From contig CM072811.1 of NCBI GenBank assembly GCA_037013495.1, forward strand, positions 46,507,452 through 46,571,451: a DNA stretch of 64,000 nucleotides. Reading direction: 5' to 3'. The notes under the pieces are model-generated. The model was given only the letters and a program-made list of their open reading frames with translations, searched no databases and was not told where the DNA came from. The stretch is from Hippophae tibetana (lineage: Eukaryota > Streptophyta > Magnoliopsida > Rosales > Elaeagnaceae). This document shows positions 36,557-48,842 of this stretch, piece by piece. Position 1 is the first letter of the stretch; the number at the start of each line of letters is the position of its first letter. A program made the position numbers and the translations under genes.

Positions 36557-37199
36557 TTAATTTTATGGATATAAAATTTAGTTATATAATTAAAATTAAG
36601 ATTATTTTCTTTACAGGGGAAAAAAGCGTTTTTCGATGACTTTATTGGCAAAGAGATCTTTTCACACTTGTAGAGATTTTTTTCTTTCTTAAACTTAATA
36701 TTTTTTCCTTTTTTAAAGTAACTTTTTCATATCAAGTGAGACAGAAAGTGCCCATTTTTTGGTGTGATGTACATAAATTATGTTAAAATTTTAATTTAAT
36801 GGATTTTTCGCTTTAAGCCTTATTTAAATTGAAGTGATATTAATGTAATAGGAGAGTTGATCACCATTATTTTAAATTTATTTTTGTTAATGAATTAAAC
36901 AAGTTTAATGATACTTTCCATTAATCGGATAAAAATTATAAAAATTATAAAATGCGTCTCAATTAATACCAATTTCTATAAATCTGTAATATTTAAAGAT
37001 TAGATATTAAGTTTTAAGTTTAAAAAAGACAAAATAAATACATTAACGTACTTCAGATCAAAGATAAAATTTACAAATCATCTCACGATAAAATATGAGA
37101 CCCATACAGATATCTTAATACAAGACAAGATGAAACTCCTATGCATGTGTCATATGGTGATGGTTCAATTGACTCACTTTCCATGATGATGTCATATGG

Positions 37200-37777
37200 T
37201 GACTATCTTACCAGAATCTAAAAAAAACTACAAAAGAGGCACTCAAAGTCAATGAATGATAGCTTGCTCTAAAATAAAAATTTGAAGCTATCATTCAAAA
37301 TGGTACATAAAAGCTAGTTACTTTACTTATTGGCAAGTAGGCTATTAGTTATGAAGGGGTCTTTAAGAGGCTTACATAATCCTAAATAAATATAAAGCAA
37401 GTCTTATTGTTTAAGGTTTTTTACGAGTTAAAGATGTGGATTCCTTTGAAACTTTCTCTATGTTGTTAAGCCAATAACCATTAAAGTGGTGCTTACTTTG
37501 TTAGTTTCAAAATGCTAGGTATTTAGATGGATTTATATTAATAATGTTTTCCTTAATTGAAAGTCATATGAGGATGTTTTCATGGTTCAGTCTCTTTGGT
37601 CTGAACAATGCGATGAGTTATTTTGCAAGCTACATAAGGTTTTGTATGGGCTCAAACAAGCACCACATGCTTAATTATCCAAGTTAAGTGTGTGTGTGTG
37701 TGTTTGTTTAAGTTTGATTTTATCAATGCCAAGTTTGATTCTTCTCTTTTCATTCAAGATAATTCTGAAGTGTATAT
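37200..37777 (+). pseudogene. Degenerate Copia reverse transcriptase, 5' half
   Basis: Plus-strand residues KKTTKEALKVNEW match the RT-leading block KEALxxPxW. Later INNVFLN, SYEDVFMVQSLWSEQ and FCKLHKVLYGLKQAPHA follow with stops in place of conserved residues. It ends KFDSSLFIQDNSEVYIV at the insertion point. A (TG)n run at 37689-37704 interrupts it. The second half resumes at 39240. Confidence 0.8.
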
Positions 37778-39239
37778 TGTTGTGAGATGATTCTATGAAA
37801 GTAGTCATTAACACACTTTTTTATTTAATATTTATTTGTTTTATTTAATAAATAGTATTTTTAGGGTAAAAAATATTAAAATATTAACTTTTTAATAAAA
37901 AGAGGTAAAAATATAATTTTTGGAATTTTTAACGTAGTACCAATCAAGAGATGCCACATGACCTACCATGCAAGTAGGGGAGTTGACTGGACAAGTCACG
38001 CAAGCACGAAGAGCAAATAACGCTAGACCGCATGTGAGGAGGACGAAACACCTACCATGTGTCAACACAACGTTCAATCTAAATTCGGGCATGGTCAAAT
38101 CGTCTCGCCACGTGTCTTTATACCATTTCTCAACGTGTTCCACCTATGCACCATGCCATTTGTTTCTGCGAATCATGTCGCACCGCTAGCGTTGACTTTG
38201 ATCGGTCTCACATGTCATGCGTCACATTGTGATTGGTTGGAGCTATCAGTTTTGCTTGTTTTGATTATAGCCATTGATTTGACGTTGATCTCATGATCTA
38301 AATCGCACCTGCGTAATATTTAAGCCCCTAATCACCCATAAACCCTAAGTGACCTTCATTAGTATAATTTGGGTCAATTTTTAGAGCTAAAAAGGGAGAA
38401 AAATACAAAAAAAATTAAGAAATGACACAATTTTAGTGGAGATTAATACTATAATTCAAGAGATTGGTTGTATTTCTTTTTCTATTCTTTTTAAATCAAT
38501 TTTTATGTCTTTTTTAATGAAAAATATGAGTTTTATGAACACAATTATGTATAGTTAATTTATTAATCTAGGAATCTTATGAATCCAATTTTCACCATAT
38601 AATGATATAATATTTTATCCCAATTATAATTATAATTTAATTATATTATTTAATTTAATTTTTATGTTATTAATTGTTTAGCCAACAATTTATCTATATA
38701 GATAATTAAATAGATTTAAGAGAATTATTTAATTATTTGTCTTGATTAAATAACATGCATAGTTTTTATGTAGAGATGTATGATTCTTATGTATGTGATC
38801 CATAATTGATGAACTCAATGAATAGTATGTAATTTAATTGGCATGAGAGTGTAATTAAATTAATTACTATATGATGTTTAGTTTACTAGGTTAGATTTAA
38901 TTGATCATATAATTAATTGATAATTATTTTGGGAGGATTTTAGCAATTCGTATATTTAAAAAATATAGGGATTAAATATTTCTATATATTTTCTCATATA
39001 TCTTTTTAGTTACCAAATTTTATTTAATTAATTGTTGTTATTTACTTTTAATTTTTTTTCCTTCAAATATAAAAACACATAAAAAATTGATTTTATTTTT
39101 TTTAGTTTTAAAAATTAATTTCTAATAAAATAATTTTTCTAATAAAATAATTTTTGTGAGAACGATATTTTTTTATCATTATATTACTTATTGTGATACG
39201 TATACTTGCTTATTCATTGTACACACTTTGTGTGTAACA
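37778..39239 (+). mobile_element. 1.46-kb insertion, probably a Ty3/gypsy-type solo LTR
   Basis: This segment splits the Copia RT between EVYIV and the catalytic NDIIITG. It begins TGTTGTG and ends GTGTGTAACA. Its last 90 bp (GTGAGAACGATA, TATCATTATATTACTTATTG, CGTATACTTGC) match the end of the gypsy LTR at 22799-24791 on the other strand. Like that LTR it has a GC-richer U3 with CACGTG (38109), then a transition to AT-rich sequence near 38330. No internal coding is seen. The expected 5-bp target duplication is not clear, so the exact ends are uncertain. Confidence 0.55.
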
Positions 39240-40130
39240 ATCATTGTTAATGATATCATCATCACTGGGAATACCTCTTGTCTTGTTAAAAGGATCATTG
39301 TTAAGCTTAATGTTGTTTTTGCTTTAAAGAATTTAGGTACCCTTAATTACTTCTTGGGCCTTGAAGTTGTGTTTCACAACAAGGCGTTGTATCTAAATCA
39401 ACATAATTATATCAAGAGAATTTTTGGATAGATTTGGGTTGTTGGAGTCTAAAGAGTGTGATACACCAATGTCTACTGGAAAAGGGTTAAGTAAAATTGA
39501 TGGATCTTTTTTATAATCCAGTGATGTTAGCTTGTATCATAGCGTTGTTAGTGGGCTAGAATATTGTTCTCTCATTATACCTAATATATCCTTTGAGATT
39601 AATAAGTTGTGTTAATTTATGTCTTAACTCTCTTATATTCATTGGGTTGCAATCAAAAAGGTTATTAAGGTATCTTAAAGGCATTAGCTAATTCTTCTCA
39701 TTTGATCCTATTACTCTATTTGCTTACAGTGATGTTCATTAGGCATCTTCTATTGATGATCATCGCTTCATAAGGGCCTACTATGTGTTCTTAAGCACAA
39801 ATCTTATTCCTTGGCATACTATAAAACAAAAGACTATATCTAGGTCAAGTATTGAAACTAAATATCATGCCCTAGCATATGCTACTATTGAGCTATTGTG
39901 GCTTCGTTCTCTTTACTCTGAGTTATATTTGCTAAAAATCTAGTTTAATATGCTCGTACTAAGCACATTAAACTCAATCAATATTTTATTAGGGATCGAG
40001 TATTGCAGGATAAGTTATGTTTTGAACATGTATCTTCAAGTAACCAAATTGAAAATATTCTTATCAAACCATTAGCTTCAATTCTATTTCATTTTTTAAA
40101 TGTCAAATTAATGGTTTTACCCAAACTAGC
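39240..40130 (+). pseudogene. Degenerate Copia RT 3' half and RNase H
   Basis: Continues the RT interrupted at 37777: VNDIIITG (for VDDIIITG, first catalytic Asp replaced by Asn), LKNLGTLNYFLGLEV, NQHNYIKRIF, then, with stops and shifts, RLLRYLKGIS, RSSIETKYHALAYATIELLWL, RTKHIKLNQYFI and a KPLAS terminus. Similar to Copia RNase H along its length. The lineage differs from Copia A. It ends just before the CACTA-type repeats. Confidence 0.82.
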
Positions 40131-40158
40131 ATTTCATTCTTTAAATGTCAAACTAATG

Positions 40159-40440
40159 CACTATTAAAATATATGCTTATGGCATCGGTTTTTAACCGTG
40201 ACCATAGACCTATGGCCTCAGTTATAAGAACCGAGGCCTAAGTGAGAGAGACCAAAATTCATTCCCTATGGCCTCGGTTTCTCAATAACCGAGGTCATAT
40301 GTCTCACATATGGCTACAGTTTTGTTATAATCGAGGCCATAAATCTCACCTATGACCACAGTTTTGCTATAACCGAGGTCATAAGTCTTACCTATGGCCA
40401 CGGTTTTACGATATAATCGAGATCATAGATAATCAAAATG
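40159..40440 (+). repeat. Six-unit hairpin array, CACTA-type subterminal region
   Basis: Starts CACTATTAAAATATATG, a CACTA-type terminus. Six units of about 45 bp follow, each an imperfect inverted repeat of the form TATGGCCTCGGTT, short spacer, AACCGAGGCCATA, with CTCACC-like linkers. CACTA transposons carry such repeated subterminal motifs as transposase-binding sites. A matching right terminus was not found. Confidence 0.6.
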
Positions 40441-40935
40441 AATTATTATTACACTAAATTTTCAAATATAAATTGAAAAAATTAAGATTAATTATATTAA
40501 ATTTAAAAGAGATATTACATTAAGAGTTTAATAAAACGATACAATAAAACACATATAATAAAAATTAACTAATTAAATTGTTCCAAAAATATAAAAAAAA
40601 AATACAAGAAAAAACCTTAAGGCTACTAACTAATCATAGTTTACAATCTAAATCAATCTGAAAAAGATTAAGTCCCATTGTAATAATGCTATTCTTCAAA
40701 ATCTTTGTCCTTGGCAGCATGCATTAATTTCCTCATAAAAAAACATCATCTAGTATGAGCATACCAACATCCAGTTTTCCAAGATTTTATATTAAGAAAG
40801 TACCATATTTACTGTGGTGAGTGATAATTCACAATAAATCTAAATAGACACAATTTGGATACATGCATGGGTTATTGAGACAAAAGTACATGAATTGATA
40901 TAAGCACATTTTTTAATATTTACTATGACCTCGGT
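40441..40935. other. Unassigned sequence between hairpin array and MDH pseudogene
   Basis: AT-rich. Near its right end a block with ACAAAAGTA.ATG and TTTTTTAATA is duplicated about 66 bp apart (40868 and 40934), and one inverted copy of the array motif lies at 40923-40935. Possibly internal to the CACTA-type element. Confidence 0.35.
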
Positions 40936-41756
40936 TATTGACACAAAAGTATATGCAGCTGAGGACCTTCTCCATTTTTTAATAAGCACACTCCTCTCTA
41001 CAAATTCAGATATATCATCAATAATTGGAAATGAGGGATAATATGTTTTCAAACTTTTGCACTTTATCTTTAGACGATTCTTACCGTCTGGACTTTTTTA
41101 GTGAATTCCTCATTTAGCCACCTATGGTCTTTGACACACAAGCCATCTATTCTTGTGTTTAAGAAGTCTGGATCATTATACAAATATTGCAACTAATTCT
41201 TTTAATAGAGGACATGATAAATAAACTTCAGCGCAAGCTTGTCTAACTACGGAGTCTATAAATGACCTGAGTTGTTAAGTGGTTTCCCCAGATGGTCATG
41301 TTGATACTTTATCATAGAACACACCTACTTTTAGGGCCAACTGTATGGATCATATTCATTTTGTAAGTTACCACAACCAATATCAAAAATCATCAAAGAA
41401 GATCAGAAGCAAAGACAATGACTTGTCCTTACTTGACATTCTGTCCGATTTTCATCTAACCATGTCAAGGCATGAAATTTTTTTGATGATATATTTGGAG
41501 CATTCTTTATACAAATCAGTGCACTAAATGCAAGTCATTCCAGTCACTAGCCCCTCCATGTGGTGCCTTTTTACAAAACGTGCACACACATTTTTTCCAT
41601 GTCATGCAGACATGTATTCTAGTGGTGAATTCAGTATAATAAATGTGATGTCTTCAAAGAGGAAAACACACCTTCAAGGGCTTGTAAAGACCTCTCATAT
41701 CCCAATAGTTTTAACGCAATTGGTTGATCTGGACCAAAAACCTCACCTGATGCAAG
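40936..41756 (-). pseudogene. NADP-malate dehydrogenase pseudogene with introns
   Basis: Five exon-like blocks on the minus strand match chloroplast NADP-MDH, which reduces oxaloacetate to malate. 41756-41667: [27 protein letters not shown]. About 41505-41433: [19 protein letters not shown], with GTAAGG donor. 41340-41267: LALKVGVFYDKVS, MTIWGNH-TTQ, with a 1-base deletion. About 41177-41085: [28 protein letters not shown], with GTAAGA donor. 40997-40936: VLIKKWRRSSAAYTFVSI. Splice borders survive, so it arose from genomic DNA, not a processed mRNA. The N-terminal exons, the block between residues of exon 1 and 2, and the C-terminus are missing. Not functional. Confidence 0.85.
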
Positions 41757-44700
41757 CTGTCATAACAGATAAATTGTATTAAAAATATTCTTACACTTCT
41801 TTTAAAAGAAGGAAACATTGAGAAGCAATTTTTTTTATTAACCAACTCTGCATCAATATAAGTACAACTGAGAAAAGGGTGATAAGCCACTCCAAACCAC
41901 CATTTTAAAGAAAAGAGCCCAAAGAGAGAGTAAACAGAGAACCAAAATCTTGGAAAGAGTATCAAACAAAATGAAAAGAAAGTCCATTTGATAAGGGTTA
42001 TTTTAGGAAATTAAATGAAAATAAAGAACAAGAACTAAAAAAACAGCAACAAAACGATTGATACCAAAACACTATTGAGGTATGAATATTATCCACCATT
42101 TAACAGAACCATATAAGGTGGAATTAGAAAGCAAAATGGACAATAACTAAGAGTACCAACAAAAAACAACCCTATATTTTAGAAGTTTTCCAGCAACACG
42201 AATAACATCAACATACTATAAGGATTTTATTTTCTTTACATGTTATATTTAATTTGTCTGTGATTAAATTTAACTTTGTTGGCTATTTGTAAACATGATA
42301 TAATAATAACGTTGTTATGCTTGCGAAATATTAAATAGGTAAAAATCTCTAAAATGATTTGGTTTTGTTTTTATTCAAGATTTTATATTAAGAATGTTAG
42401 AGAGAAATATATTATTTTTCATTACAAACTTAAATCTAAAAATTATATTTTAAGGTTTAGTTATCCGGTCTGATTTAGAGTAGTGCTCTTTTATTTGTTG
42501 GTACAATCATCCGGTAGTTAGAGTGAAGCTCTATTTCAAAAAAAATTATAAGAATTATTATCTAAAAATGTATTGACAACATGTTTTCAGTAGTAGTTTT
42601 AAAACTTGAAAGTTAGTACTCGAATAATTAAATTTTTAGTTTTAATTTGGACACCTTGAATAAAGTTTAAACTGTCTAACCCCATCAAATGTGGCATTAA
42701 ATGGTTCATTTTCAATCTCTTAAAAAATGAATTAATTTAATTAACTAAATTAGTTATCAACCCCACATATATGTGTTAATTGATTTGCTTAGTTAACAAA
42801 GAATATCTAACCCCACCAAATGTGATATTCATATAAAAAAAGAGAATTAATAAATATCAATTTATATCTTTAATAACCTAAATAATATGAGCAAGCATAA
42901 TTAACTTAGTTATTATATCCATAAATACTCTACTATTTTAAGAGATAAAATTTGCATAAATGTTTATTGAATCTCTATTTATGTTTATTTTTATGTCAAT
43001 AGATTAAAAACACAAAACCCAAAATATCGTGATAGAATGTTTAGGATTTAATTTTGTTTTTAAAAGTTTGAATACTAAATTAAAAACCATTTACACTCTT
43101 TCCTTTGATCGACATTGGGAGTATACTTATCATTTTCTATGAAATGATTCGTACATTTACGAGAGTTTTATAAATATAAAACCAAAGTATTGGCAGGATC
43201 GGCGATGCCAATTTTCGCTCATCAACCAACACCAACGACCAGCGACTAACGAACAACGAACAACGACAAGCGAATAGCGATAATCTGTTAGCCAAGTTGT
43301 TAGTAGTTTGTTAATGTTAAAGCCTTATGCTTGGATGCTTGTAAAGAGCCAATGAGAACGAATTGATCATAAGGTCTATAAAAAGACATTAACAACTGCA
43401 TTAACACTAATGAGAAATTCAGTATTATATATTTACTATTGATCTCAGTCTTTGAAGTCTTTATTTCTTAAAGATTTGTATAACTGGTTAAACAAAAATA
43501 AAATGCTATAATCTAATAGACATGACATTACACATTTATTACATAAGAATACACAACACTTAATATGATTTGCCACCTTTGATTTTATTTATTTATTTAT
43601 ATCCAACAATAATTATCACACATTTGATTCTAAGAGGAAGAGGAAATATATAAGTAAATTACTAACTCTACTCTTATTGTATATGTGTTGTATACTGTAC
43701 TTATGTCATTTTTTATGTACAATAACGAGAAAAGTAATGAAAATTATAATTCCTTATATTTTTGTATATATTTATTTTGATTCTTAATTTAAATTATAAT
43801 GTAAAGTATTTCAAAATAATGAGAATGTTTATTCCTCTCACACCTCTTAAAAATATATTACATTAATTTTTTTTCACACATTTATATAATTATTTATTAT
43901 TATTTTTAAATTTTATTTTATTTAAAAATTACTTTTAATTTTATAAAAATTATTTTAATATTTATCATTATATTAATTATATTATTCAAACAAACTTTAT
44001 AATATGAAAAATAGAAATTTTTCAATTTTATAAATTTTATTTTAATATTTATAGTTATATTAATTCTATTATTCAAACAACCCTAATAATATGAAAATTA
44101 TTTCTATTAAATTTAATCCTTATTATTTCCATTTTACCAACTGAACTTAATCTTTATAAAAAAACAATATATATCAAAAAGAGTGTGATATGCATCCCAA
44201 CTATTTTTTATTTTTATAATTAATTATATTTTAATGTTATTATTATTTATAAAAATAATGATTAATATATTATTAATATAATAATAATAATAATTTAAAT
44301 TATATGAATATCTCCTCCATAGTACCCATTTCCTACTTGATACCTGTTTTTTTTTATAGAGCGGCGGATTGACCTTTCCAACACAATTTTATCTCTTAGA
44401 CCGAGATTTTTTTTTCTATATTTTGAAATTACATATTTATTTATTTATTTGGTGAGAGAGAGAAATAGAGTAAAAATAAAAATAAGAATAAGAAAAAAAT
44501 GGAGTTGATAATATATAAGTGGGTTTAAGATTATATAATTTATCTCTTCTTATAAATACCAACTTCTCGTTACTTTGGGAGAATATAAAATATTTCCTCA
44601 GCCCGTCTTTTTTTATTTCTTTCTTTCTCTTTTTCCAGATTTTTACTTTACAATTTTTTTCTTTTTTTTATGCAAATTGGCTTCCAAGTTTTTTTTATTA

Positions 44701-47700
44701 TATTTTAATGTTTTTGCTGAAATTTTTGAAACTTTTTTGTATAAATTATTTTTCTATATTTTACCATTCTTTTATAACATTTCGTGAATGAAAATAAATA
44801 AATATTTTAATTTTTTAATACATATTCATCGTGAATTGTTTAAAGTGTTGGTAACTGGGCATATTCATATATTATAAACACATACTCTTAGTTTTGTTCA
44901 ATTTGTGTAAATATCATGAACATGTTTTTATTATGAACTGTCACTTGGTCATGTGACCGTATAAATACTTGTTGGTTTAAAATGAAAATATATAACCCAT
45001 TATGCAATGGGTTTTAAATTGAATATATATTTATTTTACAATTTTTTTAACGTGTTCATTTTAAAAATGTTTTTTTTTAAATTTATGCTCAATCATATAC
45101 ATGTTTAGTGAACATAAGTTATGAATATATGTCGCTTACGTGTGAAGCAAAAGGATTTCAGCCGGATAAAACAAAAAAGTCAAGCAAGAGAGCTTTTGTT
45201 GCATTCAATTTATATTTCTCCATCCTGAAATGAAAAGGTTGGTTCAATGAAGATTTTTTTATTTATTTACAAAAATATAGAAAATTTCATTCAACATAAA
45301 TCAAAGCTTAGATTTTTAAATATAACAAAAATTCATTTTAGAAATTAAGACTCATCAACAATTATACTACATAATGATAATCAATATGCACTAAAGTTCT
45401 TCACTAAACATAAAGCAATAATATAGGTTGTAATTCTTTCACATAATAAAAAAAAATTTACATGACCATTTATTCATAATAAATATTATTTTTTCAATAT
45501 ATTTATTTATTTTGATGTTACTAATTATAATATTTAGTAAGTCAACTACAAAATTATCGATTTGAAAGGTTAGTACTAAAAAAAAACCTTAATCTCACTC
45601 AACAAAGAGTTTTTTATTTCATCGTTAATATTATCATCATTTTTTGAATCATCCATTAATTAATACAACCATTAAAATTGTGATAAAAAATGTTTCAAAA
45701 TAATTAGAAATATTACAAATAAAAAGTAAAGTGATAAACTTCATAAGTAAAGATTTCATTTCCTCTATCTAACTATTAAAATTAAAAATAATTAAGAAAA
45801 CCGTTTAAAAAACCATCTCAAAATATTATATTATGGATTCTCTTTCTATTTTAGGGATAATAACATTACAATGATTTTAAATAAAAATAAGAAAAGATTT
45901 CCCTACTAGGGGGTGGGAGACAGAGAGGAGATCTCTTACCTCGCCCCGTTGAGGTGCGGGATTCAAACTATAACTTTCCTAAAATAAATGTAAGTCTCTA
46001 ACAATTATATTACAAAAAGACTTCCTAGGAAATATCATTTTGTCAATTTTGTTATTATTGATTACATCGATTCTTTAAGTTAAAATCTTCAAGAGAACGA
46101 ATCCACTCATACTTACATTATATTATATATTATCTATTTTCATTATTTCATACAATATATATATATATAATAAAACTAATACTTTTTTTGCACACTTCAC
46201 ACTAAAGCATTTCATCTTTCCATTTCAATTAATCCTTCCTTATTTCCTTATCTAACATAGTAACCCTATCTAATTTCTTAGCACAAGTCCTTAACGTAGA
46301 GAAGAGTATGAGACCTCGAGGTGGCGACTCTCTATTTTCACATTTATATTATTTAAATTAAATATTTGTTTATACATACAATCTATGTTTAAATAGATAC
46401 AAAATTATATAATAAATTCTTGCGTTAATTTCTATGCTATTTGAAATTTAGTACATAATTTTTGTTTATTTATTATTTAGAAAAAATTAAAATCATTTTA
46501 GATCCAAAAAATTTATAAATGTAAAAATAAAAACAAAAAAATATTTATCTACTGAATCGAGTTTATATTAGTTTTATAGGTTTTATTAGGTTTTATCGGT
46601 TCTTATTTTCGAATAACGGATATTATTGATTAAGTTTTAATTTTAATTTAAATCAAAATCAACCGTGGTATACATACCTACATGAGACTGCAAATTAAAA
46701 TTATTTGAAAAATAATAGTTTTAGAAACAGTACCTGTCTCAATCTAAAAATAAAAAATAAAAAAAAAGAGCAATACGCACTACCTATCTCAAATTTTGTT
46801 TGTAATAGGCCTGTATATATCTGATCATTTTGGAATTAAACAATGAACATGATTATCATTCAGCCTTGGAATTATATTTGAAGAGAAGCCACGTCTTATC
46901 TGCCTTGATCATTTGAATTTGAAATACCTTTAAAGTTTATCTCAATCCTTAAATATACCAATAATTTTTACAAATTTTATCATTATATTATATTATATTT
47001 AAAAATATAATATAAGAAATTACATCTAACAAAATCAATATTTTAACTTCATCTATATATTTCCTTATCAATACATGTGACAACATCATCTCATGACTCA
47101 TATGAAACATTTGAGTTTGAGACCACTACATCTTCACGAAGCAAAGAGATAGAACTTAGATACAAATTACTACTGACACCAAATCATATTTGATAGGGAT
47201 ATGCAACATGAACTAAAATTCGATAATCATAGCAATGAGTGTTTGACGCGATACATGACGCAAGTATGATGCGAGAGTGTACGTACAATTGATTTTTCAA
47301 AATAAAAAAAAATATATATATACATCTAAAAACATAAAATAATAATAATAACAAAGGACACTAATAACCCTGTCATTTTCAATAAAAATACATTAAAAAT
47401 TTATCAAATAGGCATAAGAATTAATTATGTAACTTTAAAAAAAGATACACATTAAATCTTTTTTTATTCTAAAAGTAGTCATGTATTAAACACATGATTA
47501 CATTTTAAGAAATATTTTTAAAGTTATATATTAAAATAAAAAATAAGTAATTTCTAATTTTATTTGTTAATAACTCTTTCCTAAATATGCTCTCACATTG
47601 TTCAACTGAAAAATGTAGTTGCATTGCACATAGCATGCTTATAATGTTATGGATGAAATTATTGCTGCCTTTTCTTCCCCTCTTGTTTTCTAAAGTTTAC

Positions 47701-48112
47701 ATCATTGTTTGCAAGAGAAATAAGTGCTTACAAAGAGCACATATAACTTTATGCTCAATAAAACCATAGCCCTCTTAAGCTTTACTTAAATTAAAAATTG
47801 GTTCATTTTTTTTTATTAATGTGTAATTTTGAAAATATCCTTAAAAATTGGTAATGTGTTAAGCATATGACTATTTTTAGAAAAAAATAATGATCAATCG
47901 TAAATTTAAAATTAATATACATAATTTTTGAAAGTTATGATATTTTTTTTTGTACAGTTTTAACTTTTGTGTACTTTTATTAAAAGTTATAGAGTTCTTC
48001 ACTCAATTTTTTTTTAAGTTTTGTTTTAAAATTTCTTTTAAATCAAATATTAATTAATATAAAGATAATGACTAATAATCTTACTACTAAACTAATAGGT
48101 GTACCACATTTT
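41757..48112. other. Long AT-rich intergenic region, no gene recognised
   Basis: 41757-42200 is probably old intron of the MDH pseudogene. A short repeat region (CGAACAA-like units) lies at 43228-43280, followed by an LTR-like segment at 43286-43494. A GC-richer patch with CCGTTGAGGTGCGGGATTC lies at 45905-45970. Otherwise low-complexity sequence without recognisable frames. Confidence 0.4.
43286..43494 (+). repeat. Possible solo LTR of a small Copia element
   Basis: 209 bp starting TGTTAGCC and ending TTAAACA, with a TATA-like CTATAAAAAGAC in the middle. No target duplication or primer site found, so tentative. Confidence 0.25.
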
Positions 48113-48305
48113 TGTTAATAAATCATTAATGGTATATTAGTTGTATGCAACTAATATACTTTATTAGCTATATATTAGTTATATGCAACTAATATACTTT
48201 TTCTAAAAAACACTTTTACAAAAAGCAGATTCTTATTTCTTGTATTTAAACATGTATTAGTATTCATTGTATTCTAACGTTGTAAATACATTTCCAATAT
48301 ATTCA
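48113..48305 (+). repeat. 5' LTR of Copia E
   Basis: 193 bp, TGTTAATAA to ATATTCA, with the primer site four bases downstream. Contains inverted copies of ACTAATATA that could fold. Confidence 0.85.
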
Positions 48306-48308
48306 ATT

Positions 48309-48320
48309 TGGTATCAGAGC
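48309..48320 (+). other. Primer-binding site of Copia E
   Basis: TGGTATCAGAGC, complementary to the 3' end of initiator tRNA-Met and standard for plant Copia elements. Confidence 0.9.
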
Positions 48321-48842
48321 AGGAAAGAAAAAGAAGAAAAAAACTTTTTTACCGGTTTCTGAGCAAGCAGCGCCGCCTAGCGCTGCCGCCAGTTTTTATG
48401 CAGTGTCGTTAACCTTCTCGCACTGTTCAGTTCGCGTCGCAGTTTCAGATCCGTCGTCCAGTCCGTGTTGTCTAGTTCGCGACGTCCAGCCCGTGCCGAC
48501 CAACCTTGTGTCGTCTTGCACTGTGCCGTCCAGCCCTGCACACCAGCTCGCGCACCCCTACGCGTCGTCCAGCTTATCCCTGCATTTTCTGTGAGTCCAC
48601 ACACTGCATTTTCAATTTTTGAATTTTTTTTCCCTTTTTCAGTTTTATCTACACACTGCATTTTCTGCCCTAATCGGCTCCCTAAACAGCCCATCAGTTT
48701 TAAGTTCAGCCCATCAGCCTATCAACCCAACAGCCCAACAACTCATCAGCCCGTTAGCCCAAGCCCAATTTTCAGCCCACCCCGACAAAAAAAAACCAAA
48801 ATTTTTATTCCGCTGCACAATATATTTTTTATTATTATTTCA

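Larger units (their letters stand above)
33711..37199. other. AT-rich intergenic region with local duplication
   Basis: No gene recognised. Contains a two-copy direct repeat of about 139 bp (starts near 33897 and 34036), an (AT)n run at 35508-35546 and an (ATT)n run at 36535-36556. The proximal few hundred bases should include the NPF promoter. Confidence 0.5.

Noticed and set aside
40159..40440. Possible CRISPR-like array (regular repeats with spacers)
   Set aside because: Repeat units are inverted repeats with degenerate, similar linkers in a plant nuclear context, starting at a CACTA terminus. No spacer diversity and no cas genes.
44519..44791. Phe/Leu-rich 90-residue frame resembling membrane protein
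   Set aside because: T-rich low-complexity sequence, where both overlapping frames look hydrophobic because of TTT and CTT codons. No family features.
45901..45975. tRNA-like GGGATTCAAAC box
   Set aside because: A B-box-like string alone, with no cloverleaf or A box at the right distance on either strand.
48377..48694. 105-residue minus-strand frame rich in Gly, Arg and Trp
   Set aside because: It is the complement of the GC-rich Copia E leader; GC content alone keeps frames open there.
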